Positions 26,188 through 34,851 of a stretch of DNA of 64,000 nt are shown one piece after another. Position 1 is the first letter of the stretch. Each line of letters begins with the position of its first letter. Where the stretch lies: positions 152,598 to 216,597 of the forward strand of contig NZ_BOOC01000022.1 of the NCBI RefSeq assembly GCF_016863035.1, given 5' to 3'. Below the pieces are notes generated by a model. The model had not been told where the DNA came from, did not search any database, and worked only from the letters and a program-made list of their open reading frames with translations. Made by a program: the position numbers and the translations under genes. The DNA comes from Microbispora corallina. GTDB lineage: Bacteria; Actinomycetota; Actinomycetes; Streptosporangiales; Streptosporangiaceae.

Positions 26188-26234
26188 CGGAGGATCCTCC
26201 GTTACATGGACGACTCTAAGCGGAGAAAACTCCG
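26188..26234. promoter_or_regulatory. two TetR-type operators CGGAG-N4-CTCCG
   Basis: CGGAGGATCCTCCG (26188-26201) and CGGAGAAAACTCCG (26221-26234) have the same arms and spacing and similar flanks (AAG before, GTTA or GGTTA after). Their centres are 33 bp apart, about three helical turns, so two dimers would lie on the same face. Confidence 0.8.
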
Positions 26235-26259
26235 GTTAGCAAATCGATCAGGAGGAGCA

Positions 26260-26847
26260 GTGCCCGACAACGGGTCCGCCGCGGCCAGGCCGCTGCGGGC
26301 GGACGCCCGGCGCAACCGCGACCGGCTGCTGGAGTCCGCCGTGCGGGCGTTCTCGCAGGAGGGTCCGGACGTGACGCTGGACGCGATCGCGAAGGACGCG
26401 GGCGTGGGCATCGGGACGCTCTACCGCCACTTCCCCACCCGTGAGGCCCTGGTTGAGGCGGCGTACCGGAACGAGCTCGACCGGCTGTGCGACGCGGTGC
26501 CGGGCCTGCTGGAGGCCGCGCCGCCGGACCGGGCCACGCGCGCCTGGATGGACCGGTTCGTGGACTACATGACCACGAAGCGCGGCATGGCCGATGCTCT
26601 GCGCGCCGTCATCGCCTCCGGCGGCAACCCGTACGCCCACAGCCGCGACCGGCTGGTCGGCGCGATCGCGACCCTGCTGGAGGCGGGCGCCGCGGCCGGT
26701 GCGGTACGGCGGGACGTCGAGCCGGGCGACGTCCTGACCGCCCTGAGCGGCGTGTCGCTGGCGGCGGGCGACCCCGCCCAGCGCGAGCAGGCCGGACGGC
26801 TGCTCGACCTGCTCATGGACGGCCTGCGCCACGGCACCACGCCCTGA
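26260..26847 (+). CDS. TetR family transcriptional regulator
   Basis: A 195-residue TetR protein. The HTH is RLLESAVRAFSQEGPDVTLDAIAKDAGVGIGTLYRHFPTREALVEAAY (about 18-65), with a ligand-binding C-terminal domain of the TetR_C class found in many SDR-linked repressors. GTG at 26260 is preceded by GGAGGAG. The earlier ATG at 26206 would place the second operator inside the coding region. Repression of the divergent SDR gene, and of itself, through the two dyads is the simplest reading. Confidence 0.92.
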   Translation: MPDNGSAAARPLRADARRNRDRLLESAVRAFSQEGPDVTLDAIAKDAGVGIGTLYRHFPTREALVEAAYRNELDRLCDAVPGLLEAAPPDRATRAWMDRFVDYMTTKRGMADALRAVIASGGNPYAHSRDRLVGAIATLLEAGAAAGAVRRDVEPGDVLTALSGVSLAAGDPAQREQAGRLLDLLMDGLRHGTTP

Positions 26848-26877
26848 CCGCGCCCGCGGTGTGAGGCCCGTTGACCG

Positions 26878-27912
26878 CTATCCGCCGGCGAGGCGCAGGG
26901 CCTCGGCGGCGACGGCTGAGCGGAGGTCGCGGATGCCGGGCCGGCCGCGCAACGGGTGGACGTTGTTGGTGAGCAGCACGACGGTCAGCCGGCGGCCGGG
27001 ATCGACGACGAGCGAGGTGCCGGTGAACCCGGAATGGCCGAAGGCGTCGCCCAGCGGCCCGACGATGGCCGGGTCGCCGATGCGCACGCCGAGACCCTGC
27101 CGATAGGCCGCTCCGGTCACGCCCTGGTCGCGGATCATCTCCTCCACCGAGGCCGGGCCGAGGACGCCGCCGCCCCCGGTGCGCAGCGCCTCCCCGAAGC
27201 GCAGCAGGTCGGCGGCCGTGGAGAACAGCCCGGCGTGGCCGGTCACGCCGCCGAGCGCGTGGCAGGTCTCGTCGTGCACCTCGCCCCGCACGCAACCGTG
27301 GGACGACCGCTCCGGCTTGTACTCGGTGGCCACGATCCGGCCGGACGGCGCGGGCCGGAAGCCGGTGTCGGCGAGCCCGAGCGGCCCGGTGATCCGTTCG
27401 CGGACGAGCACGTCGAGCGGGGCGTCCCCGGCAGCCTCCGCGACCCGCCCCGCCGTGATCATCCCGACGTCCGAGTAGACGTGCGTTCCCAACGGGAAGG
27501 CGGCGGGCGTGGACAGCACCAGCCGCCACCGGTCCTCCTCGGGCTCGCCGCCCACCCGGTTGCTCGCGGGCAGGCCCGAGGTGTGGGTCAGCAGGTGGCG
27601 GACCGTGACCTCCGGCCGTCCGGCGTAGTGCTCCGGCAGCCAGGCCGCGACCGGGGCGTCCAGGTCCACCCGGCCGTCCTCGGCGAGCGCCAGCAGGACG
27701 GCGGCCGTGAACGCCTTGGTGACCGACGCCAGGTCGAAGACCGCGTCAAGCCCGGCGGGCGGCCGTTCGGCCGCCAGGGTCTCGGCGGCGTCGGCGAACC
27801 GCACGGCCTCCCCCACCGCGGCGCCGGCGACGACCTCCCCGTCGTGGGAGACGAGGGCGACGGCGGCCGAGGCGACCCCGGGCACGGCCGCCCGCAGGCG
27901 ATCCTCAAGCAT
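26878..27912 (-). CDS. class C beta-lactamase-fold serine hydrolase, AmiE-like
   Basis: A 344-residue serine hydrolase: catalytic Ser63-x2-Lys66 in FDLASVTKAF, Tyr146-Ser-Asp in GTHVYSDVGMI, and HSGFTGTSLVV near 290 in place of the KTG motif. No signal peptide is visible (MLEDRLRAAVPG), so it is predicted to be cytoplasmic. Its 5' end overlaps the murQ stop by 8 bp. In Bacillus subtilis, AmiE (YbbE), an N-acetylmuramyl-L-alanine amidase of this fold, sits in the MurNAc operon. I therefore infer removal of stem peptides from muropeptides rather than beta-lactam hydrolysis. A generic esterase remains possible. Confidence 0.85.
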   Translation of the reverse strand: MLEDRLRAAVPGVASAAVALVSHDGEVVAGAAVGEAVRFADAAETLAAERPPAGLDAVFDLASVTKAFTAAVLLALAEDGRVDLDAPVAAWLPEHYAGRPEVTVRHLLTHTSGLPASNRVGGEPEEDRWRLVLSTPAAFPLGTHVYSDVGMITAGRVAEAAGDAPLDVLVRERITGPLGLADTGFRPAPSGRIVATEYKPERSSHGCVRGEVHDETCHALGGVTGHAGLFSTAADLLRFGEALRTGGGGVLGPASVEEMIRDQGVTGAAYRQGLGVRIGDPAIVGPLGDAFGHSGFTGTSLVVDPGRRLTVVLLTNNVHPLRGRPGIRDLRSAVAAEALRLAGG

Positions 27913-28807
27913 CCCGCAGCGCCGCGGCCAGCCGGTTGCCGTGGGCCGCGAGCACGGCCCTGGCGTCGTCGGCGCCCACGCCGCATTCGATCATGACGAC
28001 GGCGGTCTTCACGTCGCGCCCGGCGTCCTCCAGGACCTCCCGGGCCCGGGCCGAGGGGGCGCCGGTGATGTCGGCGACCATCCGGGCGGCGCGGTCGACC
28101 AGCTTGGAGTTGCTCGCCACCACGTCGACCATGTGGTTCCCGTACGTCCGGCCCGTCTTGATCATCGTGATCGTGGAGATCATGTTGAGCACGAGCTTCT
28201 GGGCCGTCCCGGCCTTGAGCCGGGTCGAGCCGGTGACGATCTCGGGCCCCACGACGACCTCGATCGCGTGGTGGGCCGCCGCGCCGAGCGGGGTGCCGGT
28301 GTTGCAGGCCAGCCCGACCGTGAGCGCCCCCCGGCGGCGGGCCTCGGCCACGGCGGCGACGACGTACGGCGCCCGGCCGCTGGCGGAGATCCCGACGACG
28401 GAGTCGAGCGGCCCGGCGCCCTTGTCCCGGATCACGGCGGCGCCGGCCTCCGCGTCGTCCTCGGCCCCCTCGACCGACCGGACCAGCGCGACCTCGCCGC
28501 CCGCGATGATCCCCTGGACGAGGTCGGGGTGGGTGCCGTAGGTGGGCGGGCACTCGGAGGCGTCGAGGACGGCGAGCCGCCCGGACGTGCCCGCGCCGAC
28601 GTAGAGGAGGCGGCCGCCCGCGGTCATCCGCCCGGCGATGCCGTCGATCGCGGCGGAGATCGCCGGGACGGCCCGGCCCACGGCGGCGGGCACGGTGGCG
28701 TCGGCCGCGTTCATGAGCCGCGCGATCTCCTCCGTCGGGAGCGTGTCAATCCCGCTGTATCGGGGATCGCTCTGTTCAGTGGCGAGAGCGGCAAGTGACT
28801 GCGTCAT
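27905..28807 (-). CDS. murQ: N-acetylmuramic acid 6-phosphate etherase
   Basis: A 300-residue MurQ that cleaves the lactyl ether of MurNAc-6-phosphate to GlcNAc-6-phosphate and D-lactate. The SIS-domain signature RLLYVGAGTSGRLAVLDASECPPTYG holds the catalytic Glu85. GISASGRAPYVVAAVAEARRRGA and the C-terminal LKAGTAQKLVLNMISTITMIKTGRTYGNHMVDV are both conserved. The start is ATG at 28807, only 34 bp from the divergent namZ start. It is coupled to the AmiE-like gene downstream. Its substrate would come from the aminosugar kinase at 39216. Confidence 0.96.
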   Translation of the reverse strand: MTQSLAALATEQSDPRYSGIDTLPTEEIARLMNAADATVPAAVGRAVPAISAAIDGIAGRMTAGGRLLYVGAGTSGRLAVLDASECPPTYGTHPDLVQGIIAGGEVALVRSVEGAEDDAEAGAAVIRDKGAGPLDSVVGISASGRAPYVVAAVAEARRRGALTVGLACNTGTPLGAAAHHAIEVVVGPEIVTGSTRLKAGTAQKLVLNMISTITMIKTGRTYGNHMVDVVASNSKLVDRAARMVADITGAPSARAREVLEDAGRDVKTAVVMIECGVGADDARAVLAAHGNRLAAALRDA

Positions 28808-28841
28808 GGTTCCTCATCTTCGAGATATCCGAAAGATCCAG

Positions 28842-29951
28842 ATGACTCGCGTGCGCACGGGCCTCGAACGGCTGACCGGGCACCCCCGGCCGGTCGGACG
28901 GGACCGCGTCGGCCTCGTCACCAACCCCACCGGGGTCCTGCCCGATCTGACGCCGTCGGCACCGGCGCTGCTGGCGGCGGGCGTCCGGGTGACCGCGCTG
29001 TTCGGCCCCGAGCACGGGCTGCGCGGCGCGGCCCAGGCGGGCGAGGGCGACGCGGCACCGGCCGACCCCGTCACCGGCCTGCCCGTGTTCGACACGTACG
29101 GCAGGTCGGGCGGGGACCTCGACGCGCTCGTGGCCTCCGCCGGCGTGGACGCCCTGGTGTTCGACATGGCCGACGTCGGCGCCCGCTTCTACACGGACGT
29201 CTGGACGATGTACGACCTGATGGAGTCGGCGGCGCGGCTCGGGCTGCGGTTCGTCGTGCTCGACCGGCCCGACCCGATCAGCGGGGCGCTGGCGGAGGGA
29301 CCACAGCTCGACCCGGCCTTCGCGAGCTTCGTCGGGCGCGCGCCCGTCGCCGTGCGGCACGGGCTGACGCCCGGCGAGATAGCGCTGCTCGCCAACCGCA
29401 CGATCAAGGCGAGGCTGGACGTCGTCCCGCTGAGCGGGTGGCGGCGGGAGCGCTACTTCGACGCGACCGGCCTGCCGTGGGTGATGCCGTCGGCCAACAT
29501 GCCGACGCTGGACACCGCGATCGCCTACCCGGGCACCGGGCTGTTGGAGGGCACGAACGCCGCGGAGGGCCGTGGCACGACCCGGCCGTTCGAGCTGGCC
29601 GGGGCGCCGTACGCCGACGGGCGGCTGGTCCCGGCGCTCGCGGACCTCGGGCTGCCGGGCGTCCGGTTCCGCGAGACCTGGTTCACGCCGACGTTCGGCC
29701 GGCACGCGGGCGCGGTCGTGCGCGGCGTCCAGCTCCACGTGACCGACCGGCTCGCGTTCCGGCCGGTGCTGACCGGCGTGTCGATGCTCCACACGCTGCG
29801 CGTGCTGTATCCCGGCGCGTTCGCCTGCGACCCGTTCCTCGACCTGCTGTGGGGGTCGGACGCCCTGCGGCGCGCCCTCGACGCGGGCCGCGACCCGCGC
29901 GGCCTCGTCCCGGACGGCGGCCCGGAGGGGGCGGAGCTCCTGTACGGCTGA
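28842..29951 (+). CDS. NamZ-like exo-beta-N-acetylmuramidase (DUF1343)
   Basis: A 369-residue DUF1343 protein: RVGLVTNPTGVLPDL, ALFGPEHGLRGAAQAGE, LPVFDTYG, LVFDMADVGARFYTDVWTMYDLM, PWVMPSANMPTLDTAIAYPGTGLLEGTNAAEGRGTTRPFELAGAP. NamZ of Bacillus releases MurNAc from the non-reducing end of peptidoglycan pieces. The Bacillus enzyme is secreted, whereas this one starts MTRVRTGLERLTGHP with no signal peptide. ATG at 28842 is the likely start; ATG 28806 would overlap murQ's start. It is divergent from murQ with almost no room for two separate promoters. Confidence 0.9.
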   Translation: MTRVRTGLERLTGHPRPVGRDRVGLVTNPTGVLPDLTPSAPALLAAGVRVTALFGPEHGLRGAAQAGEGDAAPADPVTGLPVFDTYGRSGGDLDALVASAGVDALVFDMADVGARFYTDVWTMYDLMESAARLGLRFVVLDRPDPISGALAEGPQLDPAFASFVGRAPVAVRHGLTPGEIALLANRTIKARLDVVPLSGWRRERYFDATGLPWVMPSANMPTLDTAIAYPGTGLLEGTNAAEGRGTTRPFELAGAPYADGRLVPALADLGLPGVRFRETWFTPTFGRHAGAVVRGVQLHVTDRLAFRPVLTGVSMLHTLRVLYPGAFACDPFLDLLWGSDALRRALDAGRDPRGLVPDGGPEGAELLYG

Positions 29952-29953
29952 CA

Positions 29954-30847
29954 TCAGTCCAGCGGGCGGCGGTAGAGCCAGAAGACGCGCTCGGCGCGCG
30001 CGGCCACCGCCCGCGAGTAGAAGCGCAGGGGACCCACCCAGCCGATCTCGACCCGGCGCAGACCGGCGGCGGCCTGCTCGGCCAGGCACCGGCGCAGCAG
30101 CACGCGGCCCACCCCGAGCCCGCGGGCGGCCTCGGCCGTGCCCATCGGCCCGAACCAGTTCGGCCGCGAGCCCCAGGCGGCGAAGCCGAGGATCTCCGCG
30201 TCCCGGACGGCGTAGTGGCAGCCGGTCGCCTGCTCCGCCTCCCAGGCCCAGCGGTCGTTCCACTGCTCACGGACGAACGCGCTCACGGCGGCCCGCTCCT
30301 CCGGCGCCGCCGCCGCGACGGCGACCCCGGCCTCCGCGAGCCGCTCCAGGTCGGCGTCCTGGTCCCAGGACGCCGGGTGCCATCCGGTGACCAGGTCGGC
30401 GGTCATGTTCCACGCCACCCGGTACCGCTCGTACCCCCGGCTCTCCGCGAGGCAGGCCGCGGGGGTGTACCGGACGTCGATCCCGGGCCACCCGTAGCAC
30501 GGCGGGTTCCCGGCGAACCGCGCCTCGGTGGCCCCCTCGGCCCGCAGCCACTCCTCCGCGGCGCCGACCAGCGCCCGGCCGAGGCCGCGGCCCTGGGCGG
30601 CCGGGTCGACCGCGACCAGGTCGAGGTGGCCGCCGCCGTCGCGGCCCACGGACGCGAACACCACGCCGTCGAGGCCGGGCGTGACCAGGGCCGTCCAGCG
30701 GCGATCCGGGGGCGGGGCCGCGAGCCGCCGCACGACCTGCGCGGCGTCGCCGGCGTCGGCCCACAGCGCGGCCGCGGCCAGGTCGCCGAGGCGCCCCGCC
30801 GCCTCGGCCGCAACCCGCCCGGGAGCGAGCGGCGCGACCGCGGTCAC
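29954..30847 (-). CDS. double-GNAT N-acetyltransferase
   Basis: A 297-residue protein with two GNAT modules. The first has LDLVAVDPAAQGRGLGRALVGAAEEWLRAEGA (acetyl-CoA loop QGRGLG). The second has GPMGTAEAARGLGVGRVLLRRCLAEQAAAGL (loop RGLGVG) after CHYAVRDAEILGFAAWGSRPNW. GTG at 30847 overlaps the stop of the ABC ATPase gene by 4 bp, so it is the last gene of the ABC operon, and it converges on namZ. In this locus its substrate may be an aminosugar or de-N-acetylated muropeptide (inference). Confidence 0.85.
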   Translation of the reverse strand: MTAVAPLAPGRVAAEAAGRLGDLAAAALWADAGDAAQVVRRLAAPPPDRRWTALVTPGLDGVVFASVGRDGGGHLDLVAVDPAAQGRGLGRALVGAAEEWLRAEGATEARFAGNPPCYGWPGIDVRYTPAACLAESRGYERYRVAWNMTADLVTGWHPASWDQDADLERLAEAGVAVAAAAPEERAAVSAFVREQWNDRWAWEAEQATGCHYAVRDAEILGFAAWGSRPNWFGPMGTAEAARGLGVGRVLLRRCLAEQAAAGLRRVEIGWVGPLRFYSRAVAARAERVFWLYRRPLD

Positions 30848-31865
30848 CCGCCGGCCCCCGCGTGGCGCCCGGCTCCCACGGGGATGACGCTGCGCCGCTG
30901 GGGGTGGAAGCAGGCGTGGCGCTGCCCGCCCTCCCCCGGCCGTCCGAGCACGGGCATCTCGCTCACGCACCGCTCGGTGGCGAACGGGCACCGGCGGGCG
31001 AACAGGCAACCCCCGTCTGCCTGCGCCTCGTCGAGCGCCTCGGTCGGCACCACGCGCTCGGGTCCCGGCCGCTCCAGCCCGTGCAGGACCGGGATGGCCG
31101 ACAGCAGCGACTGCGTGTACGGGTGGACCGGGTCGGCGATGACCGTCTCGGTGTTCCCGCGCTCGACGACCTGCCCCCGGTAGAGCACGTACAGCTCGCT
31201 GTCGTCCCCGATGTAGCGGGCCGTGGCGATGTCGTGGGTGATGAACAGCACGCCCACCCCGAGCCGCAGCCGCAGGTCCTTCAGCAGCGAGAGGATGCCG
31301 AGCCGCAGCGAGACGTCGATCATCGAGACGGCCTCGTCGGCGACGAGCACCTCGGGGTCCATGGTGAGCGCGCGGGCGATCACCACCCGCTGCCGCATGC
31401 CTCCGGACAGCTGGTGGGGGTAGCGCGGCAGCACGTAGCCCGGGTCGAGGCCCACGAGGGACAGCAGCTCCTCGGCCCGCTCGTCCGTCCACGACCGGGA
31501 TCGGTCCGTCTGCCGGGCGCGCAGCGCGAGCGGCGCCTGCAGCGTCTGGTGGACGGTCCGGGTGGGGTTCAGCGCCGAGTACGGGTCCTGGTGGATGAGC
31601 TGGATCCGGCGGAAGTACGGCTGCCGCCTGCGGTGGCTCAGCCCGGACATCGAGACGCCGTCGATGACGATGTCGCCCGAGTCGTACGTCTCCAGCCCGG
31701 CGATGATCCGGCCGAGCGTCGTCTTCCCGCAGCCCGACTCGCCGATGAACGAGACCGCCCCGCCCTTGGGCACGGCGAAGTCGACGCCGCGCAGCGCGGG
31801 CACGTCGCGTCCGCCGAGGACGCCGCCCCGCTGCTTGTACGTCTTGGTGACGCCGGTCCCGACGA

Positions 31866-31869
<4 letters not shown>
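30844..31869 (-). CDS. ABC transporter ATP-binding protein (DppF/OppF type)
   Basis: A 341-residue ATPase: Walker A GESGCGKTTLGRII, Q-loop IQLIHQDPYSALNP, signature LSGGMRQRVVIARAL, Walker B PEVLVADEAVSMIDVS, H-loop VLFITHDIATARYIGD. The oligopeptide-type C-terminal region has the Cys motif GGCLFARRCPFATERC, which binds an Fe-S cluster in some Dpp/Opp ATPases. The usual Walker B Glu-Pro is Glu-Ala here. GTG at 31869 overlaps the preceding stop by 4 bp. It is partner of the DppD-like ATPase. Confidence 0.92.
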
Positions 31870-32882
<1,013 letters not shown>

Positions 32883-32887
32883 CGGGG

Positions 32888-33820
32888 CTACTCCTCCCGC
32901 AGCCGGGGGTTGAAGATCTCGTCCATCGCGTCGACGATCAGCACGATGCCCAGCGTGAGCAGCAGGATCGCGAGGAGGGGGGCCAGCAGGTACGGCAGGG
33001 CGGCCGGGGTGGTGAGCGCGCCGCCGTTGAAGACCGCGAGGTTCAGCATCACGCCCCAGTTGTTCGACTCGAACGGCAGGACGCCGAGGAAGAACAGGCC
33101 GACCTGGGCGTAGACCGCGCCGGTGACCGCGATGAGCATGTTCATGGCGATGTACGGCGCCATCCCGGGCAGCAGCTCCCGCCCGATGATGTGCCGGGTC
33201 GGCAGGCCGAGCCCCCGGGCGGCCTCGATGAACCCGCGCTCCCGCAGAGACAGGGTCTGGGACCGCACGGCGCGGGCGATGCCGCCCCATCCGAGCAGCC
33301 CGAGCACCAAGCCCATCTCGAGCGGCCCCTCGAACTTCCACACCGTGGACAGCACGAGCAGCAGCGGCAGGCCGGGGATGGCCAGGTTCATGTCGGTGAG
33401 CCGCATGAGCACCGTGTCCCACCGGCCGCGCCGGAACCCGGCGAACAGCCCGATGGCCGTCCCCACCGCCACCGTGATGGCGGCCGTGGCGAGGCCGGTG
33501 AGCAGGACGTACCGGGCTCCGGTGACGACGAGCGCGAGCACGTCGGTGCCCTCGAAGTCGGTGCCGAAGGGATGGGCGAGGCTGGGCGGCGCGTAGAGCG
33601 CGTTGTCGTCCCTTGGCAGGTTGTCGGGGTAGAGCAGCGGCCCGGCGATCCCCATCAGCGCGAACAGGACGATGATGACGACGCCCGCCATCCGGCTCGG
33701 CTTGCGGCGCAGCACCCGCCAGACGCCGCGCCAGAAGTTGCGGCGCAGCGTCGCCCGGGTGGTCCTGGCCGGCGAGGCCTGGGGGTCGGCCACCCCCTCG
33801 GGGTTGATGATGACCGTCAT
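32888..33820 (-). CDS. ABC transporter permease (DppC/OppC type)
   Basis: A 310-residue permease. It has an N-terminal cytosolic stretch with an OppC-N helix (SRMAGVVIIVLFALMGIAGPLLYP) and APPSLAHPFGTDFEGTDVLALVV, the family's HPLGTDxxGRDxxSR region. Several helices follow, and the EAA-loop is RGFIEAARGLGLPTRHIIGRELLPGMAPYIAM. ATG at 33820 overlaps the DppB-like stop by 4 bp (ATGA). Confidence 0.92.
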   Translation of the reverse strand: MTVIINPEGVADPQASPARTTRATLRRNFWRGVWRVLRRKPSRMAGVVIIVLFALMGIAGPLLYPDNLPRDDNALYAPPSLAHPFGTDFEGTDVLALVVTGARYVLLTGLATAAITVAVGTAIGLFAGFRRGRWDTVLMRLTDMNLAIPGLPLLLVLSTVWKFEGPLEMGLVLGLLGWGGIARAVRSQTLSLRERGFIEAARGLGLPTRHIIGRELLPGMAPYIAMNMLIAVTGAVYAQVGLFFLGVLPFESNNWGVMLNLAVFNGGALTTPAALPYLLAPLLAILLLTLGIVLIVDAMDEIFNPRLREE

Positions 33821-34851
33821 GCGGCGCCTCCGCTCCTGACCCGCGGGTCGATCGCCGTGTAGAGCAGGTCGGCCACGATGTTGGCGACCACGATGCCGAT
33901 GGTGATCACCAGGAACGTGCCGCCCATGAGCGCGTAGTCGCGGCTGGTGATGCTGTTGACCAGCAGCAGGCCGAGGCCCGGATAGTTGAAGATCTCCTCG
34001 ATGAAGATCGAGCCGCCGAACAGCATGCCGATCGACAGGGCGAGGATCGTGAACAGCGGCAGGATCGCGTTGCGCGCGAGGTACCGGAACACGATGCCCC
34101 GCTTCAGCCCCCGCAGCTCGGCCGCGAGGATGAAGTCGTCGCCGAGCACGGCGACCACGTTCGACTTCATCGCGAGGATCCAGCCTCCGTAGCTGGCCAG
34201 CGTGTACGTCACGACCGGCAGCACGGCGTGCTGCAGCAGCGAGCCCAGATAGCCCGGGTTGAGGCCGGGGACGAACTCGACGTCCACCGGGCCGCCCGAC
34301 GGCAGGATCGGCCACAGCGTCGCGAAGATCGCGGTGAGCAGGAGCCCGATCACATACACCGGAACCCCGTGGAGCAGCGAGCCCGACAGCGCGAGCATGT
34401 CGCCGAGCTTCCCGGACCGCTTGATCGCGGCGTACACGCCCATGGTCACGCCGAGCAGGAAGCTCAGCAGCGTGCCCGCGAGGACCGGGAGCACGGTCCA
34501 CCGGGCCGCCGACCCGATCAGCGTGGTGACCTCGACGCCCGGCGTGCTCAGCGAGCGCCCGAGGTCGAGGTGGAGCAGCGAGCCCATGTAGCCGAGGTAC
34601 TGCTGCCACAGGCTGCCCGTCGGCAGGAAGCCGTACAGGACGGCCGTGGCCCGCTCGGCCTGCTCGGGCGACATGCCCTTCTGGATCAGGCTCTCGTACT
34701 GCCCCAGCACCGGGTTGCCGGGGATCTCCCGGATGATGACGAAGCTGATCGTCGCCACGACCCAGACCATCACCAGGCCGCGGACCAGATGGCCGCCAGT
34801 CTTGCGGGCGACGGCGCCCCACCGGGGCCGGCCCCGGACCGCGTTCGTCAT
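33817..34851 (-). CDS. ABC transporter permease (DppB/OppB type)
   Basis: A 344-residue permease. The first helix is LVMVWVVATISFVIIREIPGNPV (family FxLxxxxPGDP), and LGYMGSLLHLDLGRSLS is the LDLGxS motif. The EAA-loop is ILAAELRGLKRGIVFRYLARNAILPLFTILAL, and the last helices follow FIEEIFNYPGLGLLLVNSITSRDY. ATG at 34851 overlaps the binding-protein stop (ATGA). Confidence 0.92.
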   Translation of the reverse strand: MTNAVRGRPRWGAVARKTGGHLVRGLVMVWVVATISFVIIREIPGNPVLGQYESLIQKGMSPEQAERATAVLYGFLPTGSLWQQYLGYMGSLLHLDLGRSLSTPGVEVTTLIGSAARWTVLPVLAGTLLSFLLGVTMGVYAAIKRSGKLGDMLALSGSLLHGVPVYVIGLLLTAIFATLWPILPSGGPVDVEFVPGLNPGYLGSLLQHAVLPVVTYTLASYGGWILAMKSNVVAVLGDDFILAAELRGLKRGIVFRYLARNAILPLFTILALSIGMLFGGSIFIEEIFNYPGLGLLLVNSITSRDYALMGGTFLVITIGIVVANIVADLLYTAIDPRVRSGGAA

